From Channallabes apus (lineage: Eukaryota; Chordata; Actinopteri; Siluriformes; Clariidae), in assembly GCA_030522415.1 (NCBI GenBank), contig CM060125.1, forward strand, positions 2,202,901-2,266,900: a stretch of DNA of 64,000 nt. Direction: 5' to 3'. Below the pieces are notes generated by a model. It did no database searches and was not told where the DNA came from. It worked only from the letters and a program-made list of their open reading frames with translations. Below are positions 9,753-20,600 of this stretch, in pieces (position 1 is the stretch's first letter; every line of letters begins with the position of its first letter). A program made the translations under genes and the position numbers.

Positions 9753-11105
9753 CAGGTCCTTCTCAAAAAATTAGCATATTGTGATAAAGTTCATTATTTT
9801 CTGTAATGTACTGATAAACATTAGACTTTCATATACTTTAGATTCATTACACACAAACTGAAGTAGTTCAAGCCTTTTATTGTTTTAATATTGATGATTG
9901 TGGCATACAGCTCATGAAAACCCAAAATCCCTATCTCAAAAAAATGAGCATATCATGAAAAGGTTCTCTAAACGAGCTATTAACCTAATCATCTGAATCA
10001 ACTAATTAACTCTAAACACCTGAGGCTTTTAAAAACTCCCAGCCTGGTTCGTTACTCAAAACCGCAATCATGGGTAAGACTGCCGACCTGACTGCTGTCC
10101 AGAAGGCCATCATTGACACCCTCAAGCAAGAGGGTAAGACACAGAAAGACATTTCTGAACGAATAGGCTGTTCCCAGAGTGCTGTATCAAGGCACCTCAG
10201 TGGGAAGTCTGTGGGAAGGAAAAAGTGTGGCAGAAAACGCTGCACAACGAGAAGAGGTGACCGCGCCCTGAGGAAGATTGTGGAGAAGGACCGATTCCAG
10301 ACCTTGGGGGACCTGCGGAAGCAGTGGACTGAGTCTGGAGTAGAAACATCCAGAGCCACCGTGTACAGGCGTGTGCAGGAAATGGGCTACAGGCTGCAAA
10401 TTTTGCATGTCATTCGGGAATCAAGGTGCCAGAGTCTGGAGGAAGACTGGGGAGAGGGAAATGCCAAAATGCCTGAAGTCCAGTGTCAAGTACCCACAGT
10501 CAGTGATGGTCTGGGGTGCCATGTCAGCTGCTGGTGTTGGTCCACTGTGTTTTATCAAGGGCAGGGTCAATGCAGCTAGCTATCAGGAGATTTTGGAGCA
10601 CTTCATGCTTCCATCTGCTGAAAAGCTTTATGGAGATGAAGATTTCATTTTTCAGCACGACCTGGCACCTGCTCACAGTGCCAAAACCACTGGTAAATGG
10701 TTTACTGACCATGGTATTACTGTGCTCAATTGGCCTGCCAACTCTCCTGACCTGAACCCCATAGAGAATCTGTGGGATATTGTGAAGAGAAAGTTGAGAG
10801 ACGCAAGACACAAGAATCTGCAAAAGGATTCCCGACCAAGTATTGAGTGCAGAACTGAACATAATTATTTGAAGGTTGACTTTTTTTTGTATTAAAAACA
10901 CTTTTCTTTTATTGTTCCGATGAAATATGCTAATTTTTTTAGATTTGAGATTTTGGGTTTTCATGAGCTGTATGCCACAATCATCAATATTAAAACAATA
11001 AAAGGCTTGAACTACTTCAGTTTGTGTGTAATGAATCTAAAATATATGAAAGTCTAATGTTTATCAGTACATTACAGAAAATAAGAAGGATTTGAGAAGG
11101 ACCTG
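9753..11105 (+). mobile_element. Tc1-like element A, internally deleted
   Basis: Long inverted repeats of about 180-200 bases start CAGGTCCTTCTCAAA and end TTTGAGAAGGACCTG, flanked by TA (9751-9752 and 11106-11107), the Tc1/mariner target. Inner and outer copies of a TCTCAAAAAA..AGCATAT motif give an IR/DR layout. The right repeat lacks about 25 bases near its outer end. The 1353-bp length is short for a full Tc1 of this kind (about 1.6 kb), in line with the internal transposase deletion. Confidence 0.9.
10070..10895 (+). pseudogene. Tc1-like transposase, frameshifted and internally deleted
   Basis: The frame opens MGKTADLTAVQKAIIDTLKQ with an intact first half: a helix-turn-helix-like region (KTQKDISERIGCSQSAVSRH) and a GRKKCGRKR basic stretch. 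It stays Tc1-like to about RVQEMGYR at codon 108. The reading then moves to another frame, and the block that should carry the first catalytic Asp (WSDE-type) is missing. After the shift it resumes with SVMVWGAMSAAGVGPL, FQHDLAPAHS (second Asp) and DLNPIENLW (catalytic Glu). The C-terminal end is also truncated. It cannot make active transposase. Confidence 0.85.
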
Positions 11106-11107
11106 TA

Positions 11108-12315
11108 TTTGTGAGAAAAATACCATTTTCTTTTTATTGTTGGAAGTCATACTGTACTGTCACTGCCCATTTTAATAATAAAACTGTTTATTACACTTTA
11201 ATAACTCTTTTATTACAGTTCTCTAATCTCCCAATCATGTGGCAGCAGCGCAATACACTTTTTCCCTACATTGTGCTGATGCCACAAGAACGTCTAACTG
11301 GATAAGTATGACTATGGTTCTTCCATAATATGTAGTGATTGCATATTAAATAAGTCATAAGCCAAGTTACTGTAGCTGTAACCTCTTTTGAACATCATTT
11401 GATATGTTATGAATTTTGAGCTTCATTCTTGTGCCACAAAGTTTCCCAGGAAGAAATTATTTCACGTAAAAAAAAAATGTTTTTCCTTTAGATTTTTGTT
11501 GTTGTTTTTGTTGACATATTTACTGACCTTACACAAATCGGATAAAGCTGGACACCTTGACACAACACAACAGTAACTCTTGCAGAGGGTAAAATACAAG
11601 TAATACGAGCACCTTGCTACTGGTTTCGCAGAGTCAGACTTGTAGCTTGTAATTTCAGTCATCAAATTGATTACAGTTTTGTTTCCATATTGCATGGTCC
11701 AGTACAGAAGATAAGGATTTCAGTTTAGCTATTTATCGTTAAGGTTACTGATTTACTCTTTGGCATTGAGGCTCAGTGCCACAATGACCACAAATAAGAA
11801 TGATGTGTTGCAGGTCATGTGACCTCATGGGAAGCACACATTTTCTCGGTAGTATTTCCTAATCATTTTGCTGGAGATCCAGACTTCGTATCTTTACTTC
11901 CTCATAATGTGCGTGCCTCCTTACAGTGCTATAATCAGCAGCCCTGTTATTAAGTTATTCCTAATGAGCAATAAACAGTGACATTAGGGAGCGAAGTAAA
12001 TTAACACAACAGGGCTGCTTATTGCTTCTCAGCCCTTTTCTTTCTTTCTTTTTTTTTTATTATTTTTTTATTATTATTATTTTTAAAGGTGGTGTTTTTG
12101 GAATTGAGCTTGAGATTGCCAGGGGAAAATCGATGCTGTAGGCATTTCTTTGTATGGCTTGGCCATCATTTCACTGCAGGGTACTAATGAAATGTATGAA
12201 TTTCAAGGCATAGGAAGTTAAGATGATATTAAATATCCAAATAAATTCTTGACCAACATTATCAAATACTCTTTGTAATAATATCAGATTGTTTGGTGTA
12301 GGCCCCCAGGCGATA
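11108..12315. other. intergenic sequence between two Tc1 elements
   Basis: T-rich runs lie at 11469-11510 and 12040-12085. A short near-repeat of the words 'aacagggctgct' and its reverse complement 'agcagccctgtt' at about 11937-12017 forms loose inverted arms. No gene was recognised. Confidence 0.4.
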
Positions 12316-12317
12316 TA

Positions 12318-13937
12318 CATTGGTGTGAAAAACTATTTGCCCCCTTCCTGATTTCTTATTCTTTTGCATGTTTGTCACACTTAAATGTTTCTGCTCATCA
12401 AAAACCGTTAACTATTAGTCAAAGATAACATAATTGAACACAAAATGCAGTTTTTAAATGAAGGTTTACGTTATTAAAGGAGAAAAAACCCTCCAAATCT
12501 ACATGGCCCTGTGTGAAAAAGTGATTGCCCCCCTTGTTAAAAAATAACTTAACTGTGGTTTATCACACCTGAGTTCAATTTCTGTAGTCACCCCCAGGCC
12601 TGATTACTGCCACACCTGTTTCAATCAAGAAATCACTTAAATAGGAGCTACCTGACACAGAGAAGTAGACCAAAAGCACCTCAAAAGCTAGACATCATGC
12701 CAAGATCCAAAGAAATTCAGGAACAAATGAGAACAAAAGTAATTGAGATCTATCAGTCTGGTAAAGGTTATAAAGCCATTTCTAAAGCTTTGGGACTCCA
12801 GCGAACCACAGTGAGAGCCATTATCCACAAATGGCAAAAACATGGAACAGTGGTGAACCTTCCCAGGAGTGGCCGGCCGACCAAAATTACCCCAAGAGCG
12901 CAGAGACGACTCATCCGAGAGGCCACAAAAGACCCCAGGACAACATCTAAAGAACTGCAGGCCTCACTTGCCTCAATTAAGGTCAGTGTTCACGACTCCA
13001 CCATAAGAAAGAGACGGGGCAAAAACGGCCTGCATGGCAGATTTCCAAGGCGCAAACCACTTTTAAGCAAAAAGAACATTAAGGCTCGTCTCAATTTTGC
13101 TAAAAAACATCTCAATGATTGCCAAGACTTTTGGGAAAATACCTTGTGGACCGACGAGACAAAAGTTGAACTTTTTGGAAGGTGCGTGTCCCGTTACATC
13201 TGGCGTAAAAAAGTAACAGCATTTCAGAAAAAGAACATCATACCAACAGTAAAATATGGTGGTGGTAGTGTGATGGTCTGGGGTTGTTTTGCTGCTTCAG
13301 GACCTGGAAGGCTTGCTGTGATAGATGGAACCATGAATTCTACTGTCTACCAAAAAATCCTGAAGGAGAATGTCCAGCCATCTGTTCATCAACTCAAGCT
13401 GAAGCGATCTTGGGTGCTGCAGCAGGACAATGACCCAAAACACACCAGCAAATCCACCTCTGAATGGCTGAAGAAAAACAAAATGAAGACATTGGAGTGG
13501 CCTAGTCAAAGTCCTGACCTGAATCCTATTGAGATGTTGTGGCATGACCTTAAAAAGGCGGTTCATGCTAGAAAACCCTCAAATAAAGCTGAATTACAAC
13601 AATTCTGCAAAGATGAGTGGGCCAAAATTCCTCCAGAGCGCTGTAAAAGACTCGTTGCAAGTTATCGCAAACGCTTGATTGCAGTTATTGCTGCTAAGGG
13701 TGGCCCAACCAGTTATTAGGTTCAGGGGGCAATTACTTTTTCACACAGGGCCATGTAGGTTTGGATTTTTTTTCTCCCTAAATAATAAAACCCCTCATTT
13801 AAAAACTGCATTTTGTGTTTACTTGTGTTATCTTTGACTAATAGTTAAATGTGTTTGATGATCAGAAACATTTTGTGTGACAAACATGCAAAAGAATAAG
13901 AAATCAGGAGGGGAGCAAATAGTTTTTCACACCACTG
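12318..13937 (+). mobile_element. Tc1-like element B, apparently complete
   Basis: A 1620-bp element between TA dinucleotides (12316-12317 and 13938-13939). Inverted repeats of about 220 bases start CATTGGTGTGAAAAACTATT at the left; the right end reads CAGTGGTGTGAAAAACTATT in reverse complement, so the left tip differs by one base. Each repeat holds an outer and an inner GTGTGAAAAA..TTGCCCCC motif, the IR/DR layout known from Sleeping Beauty-type elements. It carries an intact transposase frame. Confidence 0.95.
12697..13719 (+). CDS. Tc1-like DD34E transposase, intact 340-aa frame
   Basis: Cut-and-paste transposase that binds its own inverted repeats and excises and reinserts the element at TA sites, acting in the nucleus. 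The frame has 340 codons, the usual Tc1/Sleeping Beauty length, with no stop or frameshift. Residues 1-55 form a first DNA-binding domain (MPRSKEIQEQ start, KGYKAISKALGLQ helix-turn-helix). SGRPTK at 58-63 replaces the usual GRPR-type hook, and a second binding domain with a basic stretch spans 60-125. The catalytic triad is D153 (WTDET), D244 (QQDND) and E279 (NPIEM), with exactly 34 residues between the last two. A GGGSVMVWGCF glycine-rich block is at 188-198. Whether it is active cannot be read from sequence. Confidence 0.95.
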   Translation: MPRSKEIQEQMRTKVIEIYQSGKGYKAISKALGLQRTTVRAIIHKWQKHGTVVNLPRSGRPTKITPRAQRRLIREATKDPRTTSKELQASLASIKVSVHDSTIRKRRGKNGLHGRFPRRKPLLSKKNIKARLNFAKKHLNDCQDFWENTLWTDETKVELFGRCVSRYIWRKKVTAFQKKNIIPTVKYGGGSVMVWGCFAASGPGRLAVIDGTMNSTVYQKILKENVQPSVHQLKLKRSWVLQQDNDPKHTSKSTSEWLKKNKMKTLEWPSQSPDLNPIEMLWHDLKKAVHARKPSNKAELQQFCKDEWAKIPPERCKRLVASYRKRLIAVIAAKGGPTSY

Positions 13938-13939
13938 TA

Positions 13940-14460
13940 GCTTTGTTTAAAGATGATGACTACAGTACATTTTGCTCATGTCATCAATGAGCTCGATACA
14001 GGCGTGTTCAGAAATCATGCTGAGATAAACACATACATTCTCATCCACAAGTGAACCTAAATTAATAAGGATATTTTTCTGTCCAGCAAATTTCATTTCA
14101 AGTCTTTTGATAAAGGATTTGAATTACAAAAATCCTGCAAGTACCAGAATTTTGTTTACTGCTGTTATATTTTTCATTCTTAGACCTCAGATCTCAACTC
14201 ACGATCAATAAATTTTTTTCAAATGTGTGGTTTTTTTTGTGCCTGTAAAAACGGGCTGTTACATTGTATAGTTGAAAGCCAATTTAAAAGCTGAGATGTA
14301 AAGGGTTCGAGTAAAAATGGAAATCCTGATTTGAATTCATCTGTGTTACTAATGTTAAAAACAAGCTGGGTTTAAATCAAGTGCAGTAAATTTAGTATGT
14401 ATATTGTATATATGTTTGAGCTGTGAATAAATGATTGCTGGGGAAATAATAAAAGGAATA
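13940..14460. other. intergenic sequence upstream of the 14.6-kb promoter
   Basis: No repeat or gene recognised. Composition shifts from AT-rich to GA/GC-rich towards the promoter. Confidence 0.4.
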
Positions 14461-14466
14461 CCAGAG

Positions 14467-14495
14467 TGAGAAAGAGAGAGAGAGAGAGAGAGAGA
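14467..14495. repeat. (GA)n microsatellite
   Basis: A short GA run about 170 bases upstream of a TATA box. More GA-rich sequence lies at 14571-14660. GA tracts near promoters can be bound by GAGA-type factors, but nothing here proves that. Confidence 0.9.
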
Positions 14496-14633
14496 TGCTG
14501 CAGGATTCATCCTCACAGTGTCGTTCTTGAGACTGCGTGACTGACTGGTGTATGCTGTTAGAGAGCAAGCGTGAGAGCGAAAGAGAGCGAGGGAGAGAGA
14601 CAGAGCAAGAGAGCGACAGTGTGTGTGTGTGTG

Positions 14634-14641
14634 TATAAAAG
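14634..14641 (+). promoter_or_regulatory. TATA box (TATAAAAG) of the 14.9-kb gene
   Basis: Canonical TATAAAAG between GT-rich and GA-rich sequence, about 250 bases before a coding ATG. Transcription would start near 14665. The downstream leader is GC-rich with CGG and CAG triplet runs (14690-14720), typical of a neuronal or developmental gene 5' UTR, though that is only an impression. Confidence 0.5.
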
Positions 14642-14678
14642 AGAGAGAGGGGAGGGGGAGGGGAAGGCTCTTGTGCGG

Positions 14679-14927
14679 ATGAGAGGCAGGAGGCGGCGGC
14701 AACGGCAGCATCAGCAGCAGCTCTTTTTTGCGGCGTGCTGCCTGGGACCGGTCACCTCAGAAGGCACTCCCTCCCAGGGGCTTAACGCTCCCATCTCTCC
14801 TGACCTGGCACCTGCAGGAACTGGTGCAGGCACTGGCCCAAGGACTGGCACAACCATACTGAAGCACACTGGCACAGCAGCACCATGGCGCAAGCCGCCA
14901 AGCAGATCCGCAAGAACAAGGACCTAG
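14679..14927 (+). other. upstream ORF overlapping the main start codon
   Basis: An ATG in a weak context at 14679 opens an 82-codon frame of low-complexity Arg/Gln/Pro/Thr content. It stays open past the main ATG at 14885 and stops at 14927 in another frame. If the transcript starts near 14665 this uORF would reduce translation of the main frame. It is unlikely to encode a conserved protein. Confidence 0.4.
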
Positions 14928-15010
14928 CCGAGGCCGCGGCCCAGGAGCAGAGGGAGAAGGAGGAGGAGAAGATCAAGAAGAGGAACCGCTCGAAGGACCG
15001 CAGGCGCAAG
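14885..15010 (+). CDS. first coding exon of an unrecognised gene (partial)
   Basis: ATG with an optimal Kozak context (A at -3, G at +4). It is followed by exactly 42 codons, opening MAQAAKQIRKNKDLAEAAAQ and ending EEKIKKRNRSKDRRRK, then a donor GTAAAG at 15011 in phase 0. The peptide is highly charged and predicted to be a helix or coiled coil, basic at its end, without a signal peptide, so a cytoplasmic or nuclear protein is likely. Codons are GC-rich (GCC, AAG, GAG), unlike the surroundings, as in a conserved vertebrate gene. I do not recognise the protein with confidence. The rest would follow after a long intron; a phase-compatible candidate exon is at 43486. Confidence 0.75.
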
Positions 15011-16583
15011 GTAAAGAGCGTTTGGGTTACTTCCATTATCACAGTGAAATCTGAGGAGACACAGCACAGACGCATTATCCAGGCATGCACAGACCGGTTT
15101 GTGGAGAGTGCTGCAGCTGCATTAGTCTGAGATTCATTCAGTCAGGAGGAGATGCAGGACGAGATGCAGGAGGAGGAGGGGGTCAACGGGGGACCTAGAG
15201 ATGATTGGTTAAGTAAGCGCACGGCTCTTCTGAGACTCGAGAGCATGGTTTAAGCTTTTGAAGCTGATGTCATTTACATTCGAGGCTGCAGTGTGAGCAG
15301 TGCACCTAATGCCTCTGCTCTGTTTGCATGCTTTATGTATTCAGCTGCTCTGAAAGCAACAGAGAACCTCTGACATTATTGTTTGGTTGATCCTCTTTCA
15401 ATACAAACTATCTCACCTATTTTCTCTGCATACACACACGCACACACATTACATATAAATATGCATCTACTGTATGCATGTATATATGTACTGTATGTAT
15501 GTTTGTATATACAGTATATATGCGTGTATGAGTTAGTGTGTGTAATTATCACCTAAGGATCTACCTGCAGCTCTTTGTATTCAGGTCCGATGCTAACCCA
15601 TGTGGACAATCCTTTAGAGAGTTCTTCTTCTGCATCAATGCCTTTCCCAGTAAACGCAGCGCTGCTTGGTATAAATTCTTTTCAGTTCTTCACCAATGAG
15701 ATCAAATGTTTTGGGTGCACGTGACTGGAGGAAGAAGTCCACTGCGACTGTTATGCTTCGACTAGATTGATCTGTCAGGCTAGCATTTATCACACCAGCA
15801 CTCCACTACGCGAGCAGCCAGAGCACTGAGGGCGGGGTGGGAGAAAAATGTCTCTGCCGTACTAATTAACAGTCTCACACACATGCAGGCACTCAACACA
15901 CACAGGAAGAAAAAGTCTTTTAAATACCGACTTTTTCAATGTCAGTATGAATCTGGATATCAGTTTAGCCAGACAAGACAAGAATTAAGATAAGTCCAAT
16001 TTATTAGCATATCCAAATATGCTGATATCGTCATGGTGCAAGAACTTGCATGAAGTATTTTAAGGTTCAACATTATTATATTTCCAGCCATTGTTTTTTT
16101 TTCCCCCCCTCCACATTTACCCTCACACATACTGTCACCATCTTGGAATGGAATGGAAATGGCTTGTGCTAAGCTTGTGAAAATCATACAAATGCTTAGC
16201 AGAGTGTGAGGAGTGAGAGTGTAGAATCCAAGATGGCCGTTACTACAGTGTTGGCCTATGCAACAGTGTGTCATGCTGTGTTAGAAAGCGATTCTGTTTA
16301 AAACTCTGAACAACTGGGACACAGTTTGAGGTGCCCGTGCGATAATTCAATTGTTTTACACGATTAAATTGTTAGACAAAATCTGAATTCTTCAAAATGA
16401 AAGAAGTACACTTCAGACATAAAATGTGTCTCAATTCAACTCTTATGTTTAGGATAAAGGAGAAATTGTGTATGGTTCATTTTTAAATGTATAAAGCGGC
16501 AATAGTTGCTGGTTTTGAAATAAAATATTAACGTCTGATAAGTGTAAAAGTTTGCAACCATAAGCTTTTTAAACGGAAATAAA
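15011..16583 (+). other. probable first intron of the 14.9-kb gene
   Basis: The first 250 bases are still GC-rich (GGAGGAGATGCAGG repeats at about 15144-15175). Beyond that are CA/TG and TATA-type simple runs at 15430-15545. No second exon or known repeat was recognised. Confidence 0.4.
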
Positions 16584-16585
16584 TA

Positions 16586-18179
16586 CAAACCGGATTCCAA
16601 AAAAGTTGGGACACTAAACAAATTGTGAATAAAAACTGAATGCAATGATGTGGAGATGGCAAATGTCAATATTTTATTCCGAATAGAACATAAATCACGG
16701 AACAAAAGTTTAAACTGAGAAAATGTATCATTTTAAGGGAAAAATATGGTGAATCAAAATGTCATGGTGTCAACAAATCCCAAAAAAGTTGGGACAAGGC
16801 CATTTTCACCACTGTGTGGCATCTCCCCTTCTTCTTACAACACTCAACAGACGTCTGGGGACCGAGGAGACCAGTTTCTCAAGTTTAGAAATAGGAATGC
16901 TCTCCCATTCTTGTCTAATACAGGCCTCTAACTGTTCAATCGTCTTGGGCCTTCTTTGTCGCACCTTCCTCTTTATGATGCGCCAAATGTTCTCTATAGG
17001 GGAAAGATCTGGACTGCAGACTGGCCATTTCAGTACCCGGATCCTTCTCCTACGCAGCCATGATGTTGTGATTGATGCAGAATGTGGTCTGGCATTATCT
17101 TGTTGAAAAATGCAGGTTCTTCCCTGAAAGAGATGACGTCTGGATGGGAGCATATGTTGTTCTAGAAGCTGAATATATTTTTCTGCATTGATGGTGCCTT
17201 TCCAGACATGCAAGCTGCCCATGCCACACGCACTCATGCAACCCCATACCATCAGAGATGCAGGCTTCTGAACTGAGCGTTGATAACAACTTGGGTTGTC
17301 CTTGTCCTCTTTGGTCCGGATGACATGGCGTCCCACATTTCCAACAAGAACTTCGAATCGTGACTCGTCTGACCACAGAACAGTCTTCCATTTTGCCACA
17401 CTCCATTTTAAATGATCCCTGGCCCAATGAAAACGCCTGTGCTTGTGGATCTTGCTTAGAAATGGCTTCTTCTTTGCACTGTAGAGTTTCAGCTGGCGAC
17501 GGCGGATGGCACGGTGGATTGTGTTCACTGACGATGGTTTCTGGAAGTATTCCTGAGCCCATTCTGTGATTTCCTTTACAGTAGCATTCCTGTTTGTGGT
17601 GCAGTGTCGTTTAAGGGCCCGGAGATCACGGGCATCCAGTATGGTTTTACGCCCTTGACCCTTACGCACAGAGATTGTTCCAGATTCTCTGAATCTTCGG
17701 ATGATATTATGCACAGTTGATGATGATAACTGCAAAGTCTTTGCAATTGTTCGCTGGGTAACACCTTTCTGATATTGCTCCACTATCTTTCTGCGCAACA
17801 TTGTGGGAATTGGTGATCCTCTACCCATCTTGGCTTCTGAGAGACACTGCCACTCTGAGAAGCTCTTTTTATACCCAATCATGTTGCCAATTAACCTAAT
17901 TACTGTTAATTGGTCTTCCAGCTCTTCGTTATGCTCAAATTTACTTTTTCCAGCCTCTTATTGCTACTTGTCCCAACTTTTTTGGGATTTGTTGACACCG
18001 TGAAATTTGGAATCAACATATTTTTCCCTTAAAATGATACATTTTCTCAGTTTAAACTTTTGTTCCATGATTTATGTTCTATTCTGAATAAAATATTGAC
18101 ATTTGCCATCTCCACATCATTGCATTCAGTTTTTATTCACAATTTGTTTAGTGTCCCAACTTTTTTGGAGTCCGGTTTG
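16586..18179 (-). mobile_element. Tc1-like element C, copy 1, apparently complete
   Basis: A 1594-bp element between TA dinucleotides (16584-16585 and 18180-18181). Inverted repeats of about 213 bases start CAAACCGGATTCCAAAAAAG, and an inner copy of the CCCAAAAAAGTTGGGACA motif lies near 16780 and 17970, an IR/DR layout. The minus strand carries a full transposase frame. The sister copy at 40985-42567 is nearly identical, pointing to recent movement. Confidence 0.95.
16806..17828 (-). CDS. Tc1-like DD34E transposase, intact 340-aa frame
   Basis: The open frame extends back to 17882, but I start at the ATG at 17828 (MGRGSPIPTM), which gives the family length of 340; the 18 codons before it look like leader. 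Counting from that start, a helix-turn-helix N-terminus (KGVTQRTIAKTLQLSSSTVH) leads to the catalytic triad D154 (WSDESRF), D244 (QQDNARPH) and E279 (SPIENIW), with 34 residues between the last two. A LMVWGCMSACG block is present. It ends RRGDATQW. There is no internal stop. It differs strongly from the element B protein, so it is a separate Tc1 family. It would mobilise its own element and non-autonomous relatives. Confidence 0.95.
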   Translation of the reverse strand: MGRGSPIPTMLRRKIVEQYQKGVTQRTIAKTLQLSSSTVHNIIRRFRESGTISVRKGQGRKTILDARDLRALKRHCTTNRNATVKEITEWAQEYFQKPSSVNTIHRAIRRRQLKLYSAKKKPFLSKIHKHRRFHWARDHLKWSVAKWKTVLWSDESRFEVLVGNVGRHVIRTKEDKDNPSCYQRSVQKPASLMVWGCMSACGMGSLHVWKGTINAEKYIQLLEQHMLPSRRHLFQGRTCIFQQDNARPHSASITTSWLRRRRIRVLKWPVCSPDLSPIENIWRIIKRKVRQRRPKTIEQLEACIRQEWESIPISKLEKLVSSVPRRLLSVVRRRGDATQW

Positions 18180-18181
18180 TA

Positions 18182-18687
18182 ATTACAAAACACAAGGTGA
18201 AAACAAAATGTTAACGCCGATGTACAATATAAGATGAGTGGATCCAAAAGCTGGTTAGAGAATAAAAAAGATGCTAAAGGTGGTTAGAAAAGCAAGGTTA
18301 GTATCAGCTGGTAACTGAAAAGACATCAATGTGACATGACATTGCTGGTGTCTACCTAAAATGACTTCCTGTTAACAAATGTCTTAAAGAAGATTGTTTT
18401 GGACTTTTGTGGAACTGAGCTCAACAGCACCACTAATGTGCTTACGCAAAACACACTAGATACAGTAGTATAAGGAGGTGAGGCTGGTGTTGATTTATTT
18501 CTGGCCAAAACTGTATAGTAGATTCATGCAGACTACTGCATCAGTGACAGACTGGATCAAGTGATTGTTTAGAGCGACACCCTCCTGTCTTCTGTTTGGG
18601 ATGATATTTGCGAACATATGTAACAAGTCATCTGTGATCTGCATGTGATTTTGATTAAACATATTTTTAGAACCCGTTTTCTTCTGC
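18182..18687. other. no feature recognised
   Basis: Ordinary AT-rich sequence between the Tc1 element and a SINE fragment. Nothing recognisable. Confidence 0.4.
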
Positions 18688-18785
18688 AGATTAGGCTAAT
18701 TGGCGTTCCCCAAATTGCCCATGATGTGTGTGTGCGTGTGCCGTTTGATTGATTGGCCCCCCGCGACCTATCTGAGTTTCTATCT
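18688..18785 (+). mobile_element. V-SINE fragment, degenerate
   Basis: Contains GATTAGGCTAATTGGCGTTC, then a CAAATTGCCCATGATGTGTG block and CCCCCCGCGACC, in the order of the V-SINE 3' half. Both ends are eroded. Confidence 0.65.
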
Positions 18786-18789
18786 GAGT

Positions 18790-19740
18790 AATAACAATAA
18801 TTTAAAAAAAAAATATTTGGTACAATGGTCATCACAGTTTACTTTCTATTGAGCTGTTAAGCAATGCTCAAAATAAGTGTTTTTTCATTTGTTTTTAACG
18901 ATGTTTTGTTGAAAATGACTTACGGCAGACATTCATTGTGATGTGCCGTTTGAGAAATATTCTCTTTCACTTTTTACTGTAAATGGTGATACCAGAAATC
19001 CAAATACTGCATGTTTTCAAAACTGAAAAGTGTCATAGCATTGAATCCAAGATGTCCATACCAATGCATGTTTATTGCGAGCACTATTCATAATAAATGC
19101 AATGATTTATTGAATCGTGGATATTATCCTACATTTTTGTCGACCGTTTTATAAAAACGAGAAGTCACTCGGAGCATGTTACAGTGATTTTATCATGGGT
19201 TATTTATACAGTATTACCCATAATTAAATCACAGTAGCTACACTCCAATTAGTGTTTTTACCATATTTCCTGAAACTTGTCTTAATCAGATAAAATTAAA
19301 AAGACATAAAAAGAGAAAATAATTTAATTAATAATTTTACTTTGTGCATTATTTCAACTACATACAATTGTGAGAGAAATTGTAAAGTAGGTCTCCAACA
19401 ATGCACTTTTCCTGGGCAAAACAGTAAAAAGGGCAACTTCCTATAGCCCACATTGTTCTCTAGATTTAAACATCCTAGTACTTTACTCTATGTAGCACCC
19501 CTCCCCCTGCATGGCACATGGCAAACTCACAGACAGACAGAATGTAACCTGATATTTTGCATTAACGTAATTAGCAGTGGCAGTCCCCTGGTTCTGATAA
19601 TTAAATCCCAGAAACCTTATGTGCTAGAGGTTTGGAGGAAGGTTTGAACGTGTGGCCTGTGTATTTCAAAAATTGGCATCAGGCTAGCAGTTTTTCCAAA
19701 GTGGTTTAGCAGGTCTTTTTTTGTGTGTGTGAAAATCAGC
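18790..19740. other. no feature recognised
   Basis: AT-rich sequence with no recognisable gene or repeat family. Short ORFs here have no motif. Confidence 0.4.
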
Positions 19741-19744
19741 TACA

Positions 19745-19880
19745 GTGCAAAATTAATGACCAGAATGGAGCTGACTATATGCCTCATTTTAATCTTTGAA
19801 CAATGCACTAGACCTACAGTATTCCTCAGGTTTGATATAGGTTTTGTGTGATAGTGTTCACAATTTAGCAAGCATTGGCA

Positions 19881-19919
<39 letters not shown>
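19745..19919 (+). repeat. direct duplication, copy A, ending in (GA)n
   Basis: A 175-bp segment starting GTGCAAAATTAATGACC and ending GCATTGGCACACGAGAGAGA recurs at 20999-21173 at roughly 85% identity by eye. The microsatellite sits at the same place in both copies, so the GA run was part of the duplicated unit. Confidence 0.85.
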
Positions 19920-19922
<3 letters not shown>

Positions 19923-20600
19923 GAAGGTATTTTTTTGCTGATTCACCCCATCTGCACTTTAAAATGCAGCGCATTCATGGAGTGAGTTTGGACGAGCTAG
20001 GGACCATATTTGAAGGGAGTTATTATTTTTGATCAACATCATTTTTTCCCAAGTTGTCGTGTTGTAGATTTTCGAGCGGATTTTCGAGGATGTTGACTTT
20101 TCCCCTGAATGGACACAATGTGCAAAGAATCAATAATCAATCAATAAATGTATACACAGTATACTGTATTACTGTATATCATGTTTTATGTTGGTGTCCT
20201 CCTTCAAGCTCCACTGAGATGCTGTACGTCACAATTCACTTGTTTTGACAGTCACCTCATCAATAAAGACAAATTAGACAGTTTCACCAGCTGCCACGTG
20301 TCATAGGTGAAGGATTCTGCTTTAAAATATGAACAAAACTCTGGTGTTATTTAAAATCACAGAATAATATTCACCAATAATATTCTTCAGAATGTTTAAA
20401 TACACTATAACCAGGCCTTATTGCAGTCGTGTCGTTTTAATAATAGTTTTTGTATCCTTCCATAAATGTAAAAAAATAAAATAAAACTTCATCATCTAAA
20501 CAATGAATGTTTTAATCTAATTTATTATATATGTATATTAAGTTAGCTGTATAAGCTTTTATAGAAATTATACCATGTACTGGAGGAACATGTACAGTAG

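Noticed and set aside
14355..14711. Minus-strand ORF of Leu/Ser/His-rich content
   Set aside because: Translation of GA/CT microsatellites and the GA-rich promoter leader.
17095..17562. Second ORF within Tc1 element C
   Set aside because: Shadow of the transposase gene in another frame; the same is seen in the sister copy.
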